64,000 nucleotides of DNA, taken from NCBI GenBank assembly GCA_018830485.1, contig JAHJRQ010000013.1, positions 154,778 through 218,777 on the forward strand, read 5' to 3'. The translations under genes and the position numbers were made by a program. The notes below the pieces were generated by a model that saw nothing but the letters and a program-made list of their open reading frames with translations, was not told where the DNA came from and did not search any database. Positions 58,645-64,000 of this stretch are shown here, one piece after another. The stretch is from Pseudomonadota bacterium. GTDB taxonomy: Bacteria; Desulfobacterota; Desulfobulbia; Desulfobulbales; Desulfurivibrionaceae. Each line of letters starts with the position of its first letter. The first letter of the stretch is position 1.

Positions 58645-59895
58645 TTACTTATTTTCCTTCCAGGTGTAAAGAATAGGCATCCTGGCCAGAATCGCCCGAT
58701 ATACCACGATATAGGTGGCATAGACGGTGACTACGATAACCACTTCCCTCCAGTGCGGGATCTCCTGATACAACTGCCAGTTGAAGGTGATCAGCGCCGT
58801 ATTCAACCTGTTCAGGGCGAGGCCGAATACCGCCAAAAAGGCGCTGAAACGAGCCAGGGAGGCGTTACTGTTTCGCACGGCCATGGTGTAGAAAATTAGG
58901 GGCAGTATCACCCCAACCACCATCTCGAACATGAACCAGGCGCCCCAGCCGGTGGCCAGATACTGCCAGTCGTTATCATGGGCAATGCCGATGATCCTGA
59001 TCACCAGATAGGTTATCAGGGCAAGGGAAGCGCCCTTTGCCAGCCCCAGGGTCAATTTGCTCAGGTTGTTCAGATAGGTCTCGTCACACCGCCAGCGCAT
59101 GAACCATTTACTAAGGGTGCTGACCACAATAAGCATCGAGAGCCCGGCAAAAACCGCGGAAACGAAAAACTGGAACCACTGGAATGAGGAAGAGTACCAG
59201 AGCGGGTGCACCTTGCCGGGGGCATAGGTGAACAGCGCACCCAGGGCTCCCTGGTGCAGGGTGGAAAGGATGATCCCGGCAACGGTCAGGCCGAGGACGA
59301 TCTTCTTGATAAACTGCTTGGCCTTGGGAAAATTCATCCATTCGGCAAAGGCCGGCACCAGCTCCGCCACCTGGCAGGAGAGATAGGTGGCCACATGCCA
59401 GGCCACGAGAAAGAGCACCGCCGCCGGCCCCAGGGAGACGAACATGGGGTAAATCAGACGCCAGGGCTGACCAAGATCCACCTGCAAAAACATGACCGCG
59501 AACAGATAGCCCAGCAGCCCGTTCAGCAAGCCGAGCCGCTCAAGGGGTTTGAAATCCTTGCGTCCGAAAAGCTCCACCGTGGTTCCCATCATGAAACCGG
59601 AAGCGGACAGCGGCACCATGGTAAACAGACCCCAGCCGAGAAACAGCCCCCAGGGATAATCATAGGAGGAATGCGTGACCCAGCCGAGGCCGTAAATGAA
59701 ACGTCCCACCAGAATCGGCAGCCCCACGGCATAGATGACCCAAAGCACCCAGTTGAAGGGGTTTCTGAGCTGCACCGCCCAGTATTCCTTGGGGGAAAGC
59801 CCCAGCAGGAGCTTCTCTTTAACGGTCCACTCGCTCCCATCCTTCTTCAGATGGGAGACAATAGGGGCGAACCCTTGTGATTGTAAGCTATTCAT
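58645..59895 (-). CDS. NrfD/HmcC-like membrane quinol-interacting subunit
   Basis: This 416-residue polytopic protein has about ten hydrophobic helices and belongs to the NrfD/PsrC family, for example NPFNWVLWVIYAVGLPILVG, GLGWVTHSSYDYPWGLFLGWG and LERLGLLNGLLGYLFAVMFLQVDLGQPWR. It exchanges electrons with menaquinone in the membrane. It is the third gene of the cytochrome/FeS/NrfD operon and lies 16 bases after the FeS gene. The order matches Hmc, Nrf and similar transmembrane redox complexes. N- and C-termini are hydrophilic. No haem is predicted. Confidence 0.88.
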   Translation of the reverse strand: MNSLQSQGFAPIVSHLKKDGSEWTVKEKLLLGLSPKEYWAVQLRNPFNWVLWVIYAVGLPILVGRFIYGLGWVTHSSYDYPWGLFLGWGLFTMVPLSASGFMMGTTVELFGRKDFKPLERLGLLNGLLGYLFAVMFLQVDLGQPWRLIYPMFVSLGPAAVLFLVAWHVATYLSCQVAELVPAFAEWMNFPKAKQFIKKIVLGLTVAGIILSTLHQGALGALFTYAPGKVHPLWYSSSFQWFQFFVSAVFAGLSMLIVVSTLSKWFMRWRCDETYLNNLSKLTLGLAKGASLALITYLVIRIIGIAHDNDWQYLATGWGAWFMFEMVVGVILPLIFYTMAVRNSNASLARFSAFLAVFGLALNRLNTALITFNWQLYQEIPHWREVVIVVTVYATYIVVYRAILARMPILYTWKENK

Positions 59896-59911
59896 CGTTG
59901 TCCACCTCTCC

Positions 59912-60835
59912 TCAGCTTTTAGTATCTTCGTTTTTCAGGGCCTCTTTCCGGTTGCTCAGCAAGTGGAAGCCGGTAAAGAGCGCGGGCCAGATGGTGAGCA
60001 CCATGGGGACGATCGTCAGAAATTCCTTGACATAACTTATGATCGGCTGGTCCCCGAGGTGGGTGTCGTAGCCGATCTTGTCAAAGGGCACGTCTGAGAG
60101 GTACATCCAGGCGGTGCCGCCGACCTCGGTTTCGCCGTAGACATGGTCCACGTAGGCCCCAGGCTTATCGCTGATCCGCTGATGGGCCATCTTGAGAAGG
60201 TCCTTGCGTTTGCCGAAGGTCATGACCTCCTGGGGGCACGCCTCGACACAGGCCGGAGGCTTGCCGAACTTGAGGCGGGTGTCGTAGCACATGATGCATT
60301 TCTTCACCACCGGGTTGATGGCGCTGGAATAGCTGTAGGCCGGGATATAAAACGGACAGGCCACCATGCATGTACGGCAGCCGACGCAGACGGTGTGGTC
60401 GTACATCACCGCGCCTTCCGGCGTTTTTTTATAGGCATTGACGAAACAAGAGGTCAGACAGGCGGGCTCGTTGCAGTGGTTGCACTGCACCTTGCGAAAG
60501 AGCGGGTGTTCCCTGCCCGGCACGTCGTATTTCTGCACAACGGTATATGCCTTTTCCGTGGTCCTTCTCGGCAATCCCCCTTCGCGTTTCTCCTCAAACA
60601 CCGAGGGATCGTCAAAGGATTTGTCCGGTGCGGGCAGCCCCTGTTCTTTGTTGCAGGCGGCTTCACAGGTGCGGCAGCCGACACATTTGGTAAGATCGAC
60701 AAGCACGCCCATGCTGTCCGGGTAGCCGCCGAAACTCCCGGCAGCCTCGGCATGTTTGCTTGTCCCGACGGCGGCGATGGCAGCGCCACCGGCCAACCCG
60801 CCTTTCAAGAAACTTCTGCGGTGTAACTTTTTCAT
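59912..60835 (-). CDS. Tat-exported four-cluster ferredoxin (HybA/HmcB-like)
   Basis: This 307-residue protein has a twin-arginine signal (LHRRSFLKGGLAGGAA) and four [4Fe-4S] motifs: CVGCRTCEAAC, CNHCNEPACLTSC, CVGCRTCMVAC and CIMCYD...CVEAC. That is sixteen cysteines, as in HybA, DmsB and HmcB. A C-terminal helix (FLTIVPMVLTIWPALFTGF) anchors it to the membrane. It connects the periplasmic cytochrome to the NrfD-type subunit. It lies second in the operon, downstream of the cytochrome gene. Length is normal. Confidence 0.92.
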   Translation of the reverse strand: MKKLHRRSFLKGGLAGGAAIAAVGTSKHAEAAGSFGGYPDSMGVLVDLTKCVGCRTCEAACNKEQGLPAPDKSFDDPSVFEEKREGGLPRRTTEKAYTVVQKYDVPGREHPLFRKVQCNHCNEPACLTSCFVNAYKKTPEGAVMYDHTVCVGCRTCMVACPFYIPAYSYSSAINPVVKKCIMCYDTRLKFGKPPACVEACPQEVMTFGKRKDLLKMAHQRISDKPGAYVDHVYGETEVGGTAWMYLSDVPFDKIGYDTHLGDQPIISYVKEFLTIVPMVLTIWPALFTGFHLLSNRKEALKNEDTKS

Positions 60836-60891
60836 AGTAAATTCCTCTGATATCGTTTCAGCGTAAGCTTCAAGCCTCTGTGGCCTTCAAA

Positions 60892-61425
60892 TCAATGACC
60901 GCCCCCATGCCCGCCGGAAGCCTTTGGCGCCGGGGCATACTTGCCGGAATGAAAAAAAGCGTCGCCCTGGTCGTTGCGGGCATGACAATCCTGGCAGCCG
61001 GTCGGTCCGCCCATGGTGGTGTGGCAGCCAAGGCACTTCTGGTGATACGCCCCTTTCAGGCCGAGCTTGCCTTTATGGTAGAGTTGGGGATTTCCGCCGG
61101 TCTTTTCCAGATCTTCAGGGGAAAACCGCTTGTCAGAGTGGCAATCCTTACAAGAAACAGATTGTGCCTGAGCCCCGGCTTTATGGCAACGGACACAGTT
61201 CGGATCCGTGGGCGCGAGCCCGGTTGTGTGGTGATGGCAATCGGCACAACTCGTTGCCACCCCGACATGCATGGCATGATCAAAGGTCACAGCGGAATAA
61301 TGATTTGCCAGACTGCCGAGTTCCACCGTGCCGGGGCCATCCGCGGCCCAACTCTGCGCACCCGTCGGCGCGGTCAGGAGCATAAGCGCCGCCATGCCCA
61401 TGAGTGTTTTTTTTCTTCCTCCCAT
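60892..61425 (-). CDS. Pentahaem c-type cytochrome (class III-like)
   Basis: This 177-residue periplasmic cytochrome has a signal peptide (KTLMGMAALMLLTAPTGAQSWAA) and five CxxCH motifs: CADCH, CVRCH, CKDCH, CLGCH and CQDCH. FDHAMHVGVATSCADCHHHT is typical of cytochrome c3/c7-like haem packing. A His-rich tail (GGHGGGH) may bind metal. The start at 61425 follows AAGGAG; the frame extends 40 codons further without similarity. As first gene of the operon, it would receive or donate electrons on the outside of the FeS/NrfD complex. Confidence 0.9.
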   Translation of the reverse strand: MGGRKKTLMGMAALMLLTAPTGAQSWAADGPGTVELGSLANHYSAVTFDHAMHVGVATSCADCHHHTTGLAPTDPNCVRCHKAGAQAQSVSCKDCHSDKRFSPEDLEKTGGNPQLYHKGKLGLKGAYHQKCLGCHTTMGGPTGCQDCHARNDQGDAFFHSGKYAPAPKASGGHGGGH

Positions 61426-61610
61426 GTTGGTCTCCTTAGTAAAAAAGTAATCTCGTAAGCCGTTGTCTAAAAAATAACCGTACCATCGAAAAATCCTCAC
61501 ACAGAAAGAGTTGGTACGAGCAACACCGCCCGCGCTGCTGTTCACGCGATGTTTTTTTTGCGCACCCCCTCCATTTTTTGCGTGTGTGGTTGCTATCGAC
61601 CTTACGACTT

Positions 61611-61627
61611 AGCACATCCTGTGCCAA
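61611..61627 (-). promoter_or_regulatory. Sigma-54 (-24/-12) promoter
   Basis: Read on the minus strand, TTGGCACAGGATGTGCT has the GG and GC dinucleotides ten bases apart, matching TGGCACN-N4-TTGCW except one base. It lies about 185 bp before the pentahaem cytochrome start. Confidence 0.7.
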
Positions 61628-61825
61628 CCATTTTTTTAGAGCGCATTAAGTGAAAGCCCTCAACCCGGAACGGGGATTTAGATATCATTCCACCGAAAAC
61701 GCACAGCACAGACTCCGGAAAAAACGTGAGCCATTGGAGAAGAGAGCGTTTTTTGCTCAACGCTCACTCTGGGGAAGATCGCACGCGGGGGAAATTAAAA
61801 GTTACAGCGGGATGCCATGCAGTGT

Positions 61826-61901
61826 GCAACGGAGTTGCGCCACGCCGGGAAGAAGTGTTGCATGCAGCACTTCTGATGCTACATAAGTGTTGCATGCAAC
61901 A
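61826..61901. promoter_or_regulatory. Putative activator sites TGTTGCATGCAACA
   Basis: A perfect 14-bp palindrome TGTTGCATGCAACA (61888-61901) is followed 32 bp away by a near copy TGTTGCATGCAGCA (61856-61869). A third related site, GCAAC-GGA-GTTGC, is at 61826-61838. They lie 200-290 bp upstream of the sigma-54 promoter and are spaced near whole helical turns, the layout of an enhancer-binding-protein array. Confidence 0.65.
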
Positions 61902-61921
61902 GGTTGCGCTCAATAACGCGC

Positions 61922-63742
61922 CTAACCGAACAATCCGGTTTGCGCCTTGTTTTCTTCGGTTAGCTTGGGACAGGTCACTATGATATCAACCTCTTCCGCG
62001 TCAATGGTCTCATTGAGCAGAAGCACCTCGGCCAGCTTGTGCAGAAAGGTGATGCGCCCTTCAAGGACGATGATCGCCTCCTGATAGCACTCCGCAATGA
62101 TCCGGGAGACCTCCTCATCGATTGCCCTGGCGACTTCTTCGCTGTAGGGGCGTTGCCGCGAACCGCTGCCGAGAAACCCCCGGTCCGAAGTGACGAAGGC
62201 CCGGGGTCCAAGCCGTTCGCTCATCCCCCACTCACACACCATGCGGGTGGCGATATCCGTGGCAACCTGCAGATCGTTGCTGGCGCCGGTTGAGAACTCA
62301 TTGAAGACAATCTCCTCCGCTGTCCTGCCGCCAAGGAGAATCTTGATCCGGTTGGTCAAATATTCCTTTGAATAGGCATGTCGGTCGTCAATGGGCACCT
62401 GTTGCATCACCCCCATTGCCTGCCCTCGCGGGATGATGGTAATTTTGTGCACCGGGTCCGTATTGGGCAAGACCTTGGCCAGGATCGCGTGTCCGGCTTC
62501 ATGGTAGGCTGTGACCTTTCGCTGCTGGTCGCTGATGACCAGCCCCGTTCGTTCTGCGCCCATGAGAATCTTATCCTTGGCATCCTCGATATCAGAGAGC
62601 TGAATTCCCGCCTTGCCCTTGCGCGCCGCCATCAGGGCGGACTCATTGATGAGGTTGGCAAGTTCGGCGCCGGTGAATCCCGGCGTGGACTGGGCCACAA
62701 CCTGAAGATCAACGTCCGGATCCATCATCACGTTGCGGCAGTGCACTTCCAGGATCTTGCGCCGCCCCTTGACATCGGGAGGCATGATGGTGACCTGCCG
62801 ATCGAACCTGCCCGGCCGCATCAAGGCAGGGTCCAGGACATCCGGCCTGTTGGTCGCCGCGACGATGATCACGGTTTGCTCGCTCTGGAAGCCATCCATC
62901 TCCACCAGCAGGGCGTTGAGGGTTTGCTCCCGCTCGTCCTGGCCGCCCATGGCCCCGGCTGCCCCGCGACTGCGGCCCACCGCATCGATTTCGTCGATGA
63001 AGATGATACAGGGCGCGCTTTTCTTGGCCTGGGCGAAGAGGTCCCGCACCCTTGAAGCGCCAACCCCGACAAACATCTCAACAAAATCAGAGCCGCTGAT
63101 GCTGTAAAAAGGGACGCCTGCTTCTCCGGCAATGGCCTTGGCCAGCAAGGTCTTTCCGGTTCCCGGAGGGCCCTGCAGCAGCACGCCCTTGGGAATCTTG
63201 CCCCCGAGACGCGTAATATTCTTGGAATCCTTCAAAAACTCGACGATCTCGACCAATTCCTCCTTTGCTTCCGGAATGCCGGCCACATCAGCAAAAGTTA
63301 CCCGCCGGGCCATGTCCGGATCCATGGCGATTTTTTTCTTGCCGAAACCGCCACTGACGCCGCCGCTTCCCCCTTTTTGGCCGCGGAACATAAAAAACAT
63401 CCAGCCGCCCATGAGCAGCAAAACCGGAAAGGTCGATGACCAAAAAGGCGAAACCGCCCGGGGTTTTCCGGCGGAAATACGGACATTCTTCTCCTCGAGC
63501 CTGGGAAGAAGCGGTTGCACATCCGGGGCATAGGTGGAAAAGGACTGCCCATAGCTGTCAGTGCCGGTGATCTCCTGCCCCTGTATCCGCACCGTCTTGA
63601 TCTCGTTATTTTCCAATTTGGCCAGAAACGCGGAATATTCCAACATGGGAAGCTGACTTTCAACAAGCCAGACGTTGTATCCGATAACCCCCAAGGTTGC
63701 CACCGCCATGAGCAGCAGATAATTTCGAACATATTTGGCCAC
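61922..63742 (-). CDS. ftsH: ATP-dependent zinc metalloprotease FtsH
   Basis: This 606-residue membrane AAA+ protease degrades unfolded membrane and regulatory proteins. It has an N-terminal helix ([21 protein letters not shown]), a periplasmic loop and a second helix ([15 protein letters not shown]). The AAA domain has [16 protein letters not shown] and RPGRFDRQ, and the M41 peptidase has HEAGH. I chose the GTG at 63742 because GGGAGGA lies just before it; a longer frame reaches a GTG at 63769 without such a site. It is transcribed toward the cytochrome operon. FtsH in other bacteria turns over sigma-32, whose gene is also in this window. Confidence 0.95.
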   Translation of the reverse strand: MAKYVRNYLLLMAVATLGVIGYNVWLVESQLPMLEYSAFLAKLENNEIKTVRIQGQEITGTDSYGQSFSTYAPDVQPLLPRLEEKNVRISAGKPRAVSPFWSSTFPVLLLMGGWMFFMFRGQKGGSGGVSGGFGKKKIAMDPDMARRVTFADVAGIPEAKEELVEIVEFLKDSKNITRLGGKIPKGVLLQGPPGTGKTLLAKAIAGEAGVPFYSISGSDFVEMFVGVGASRVRDLFAQAKKSAPCIIFIDEIDAVGRSRGAAGAMGGQDEREQTLNALLVEMDGFQSEQTVIIVAATNRPDVLDPALMRPGRFDRQVTIMPPDVKGRRKILEVHCRNVMMDPDVDLQVVAQSTPGFTGAELANLINESALMAARKGKAGIQLSDIEDAKDKILMGAERTGLVISDQQRKVTAYHEAGHAILAKVLPNTDPVHKITIIPRGQAMGVMQQVPIDDRHAYSKEYLTNRIKILLGGRTAEEIVFNEFSTGASNDLQVATDIATRMVCEWGMSERLGPRAFVTSDRGFLGSGSRQRPYSEEVARAIDEEVSRIIAECYQEAIIVLEGRITFLHKLAEVLLLNETIDAEEVDIIVTCPKLTEENKAQTGLFG

Positions 63743-63865
63743 AAATTCCTCCCTGACTGTAATGAACACGAAGCAGGACGAACGGATTCCAAGAAAAAAA
63801 GCTGCAACATTCGGACCATGTCTTAACTCCAGACTACCATTCCTCCGCGAAAAACAATAAAAAAA

Positions 63866-63887
63866 AAGCCCGGGCGAACCCGGGCTT
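63866..63887 (-). terminator. Intrinsic terminator of the gene at the right edge
   Basis: AAGCCCGGG (63866-63874), loop CGAA, CCCGGGCTT (63879-63887). Read on the minus strand the stem is followed by a run of Ts, so it ends the transcript of the partial gene to its right and isolates ftsH from it. Confidence 0.85.
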
Positions 63888-63907
63888 GGAGGGAGGGTAC
63901 TGCAAGG

Positions 63908-64000
63908 TTAGCCGTTGAACGGCATCAGGGCCGCGACGGAGGCTTTAAAGGACACAGCATCCGTCACCGGCTCCTGATCAGCGTTGGCCGGGAACCGTAA
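63908..64000 (-). CDS. C-terminal end of an unidentified gene
   Basis: The last 30 residues of a minus-strand gene are visible, ending ASVAALMPFNG and a TAA at 63908. The piece (RFPANADQEPVTDAVSFKAS) is too short to identify. The terminator at 63866 follows it. An open frame to the window edge and the terminator make it likely to be a real gene. Confidence 0.5.
   Translation of the reverse strand, partial: LRFPANADQEPVTDAVSFKASVAALMPFNG

Larger units (their letters stand above)
61426..61921. other. Regulatory gap before the Hmc-like operon
   Basis: This 496-bp gap between the cytochrome start (minus) and the ftsH stop holds a sigma-54 promoter at 61611-61627 and a palindrome cluster at 61826-61901, listed separately. 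I see no protein-coding gene in it. Confidence 0.6.

Overview
The window is a chromosomal segment, probably from an anaerobic, respiring Desulfobacterota bacterium (Desulfobulbales or a close relative). The evidence for this is a Tat-targeted 4Fe-4S protein/NrfD/multihaem cytochrome module, a heptahaem cytochrome operon, paired MinD-type ATPases carrying ferredoxin clusters beside a NifX-like protein, and sigma-54 regulation. This placement is inferred from gene content, not from a marker gene. No rRNA, tRNA, CRISPR array or complete insertion sequence was found.

Positions 1-24142 are mostly housekeeping. They hold an HDOD/HPt signalling pair, tsaC-purE-purD, a FadR-like TetR gene with a near-consensus promoter and operator, greA, a very large TPR/outer-membrane protein, a DegT aminotransferase, rpoH, lepA, engB, hisG-hisI, slyD, thiD, cutA, coaX and an LD-carboxypeptidase. 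Short inverted-repeat elements sit at 2152-2319, 14812-14922 and 21152-21277. Two of them supply or abut the stop codon of the gene beside them.

Positions 24143-32343 are an accessory redox region. A four-gene operon (two small membrane proteins, a seven-haem cytochrome with an EF-hand-like loop, a b-type cytochrome) has a good -24/-12 promoter and a cluster of GCAAT-N4-ATTGC palindromes upstream. It converges, across a bidirectional terminator, on a sigma-54 activator with three PAS repeats of exactly 122 residues, each with the same Cx8Cx3C pattern. Divergent from that activator is a NifX/MinD/MinD/flavodoxin operon resembling the orange-protein (ORP) locus of Desulfovibrio.

Positions 32407-41202 hold a PhnD-like lipoprotein/histidine kinase/response regulator operon, a translationally coupled pair (dual-specificity phosphatase fused to a Cys-cluster domain, and an atypical PEP-synthase-like protein) and a PlsC acyltransferase. 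prmA follows on the other strand.

Positions 42302-54153 are the best candidate for an undescribed system: seven tightly packed minus-strand genes. They encode a subtilisin, four proteins I cannot place, a fusion of a caspase-like fold with a peptidoglycan-recognition amidase, and a fusion of an apparently dead papain-like domain with an extensin-like/M15 metallopeptidase. A CsgD-like LuxR regulator lies directly upstream.

Positions 54463-64000 carry that regulator, a MerR regulator, a sensor kinase with a degenerate ATPase domain, an Hmc-like cytochrome/FeS/NrfD operon with a second sigma-54 promoter and TGTTGCATGCAACA palindromes, ftsH, and the C-terminal end of one more gene.
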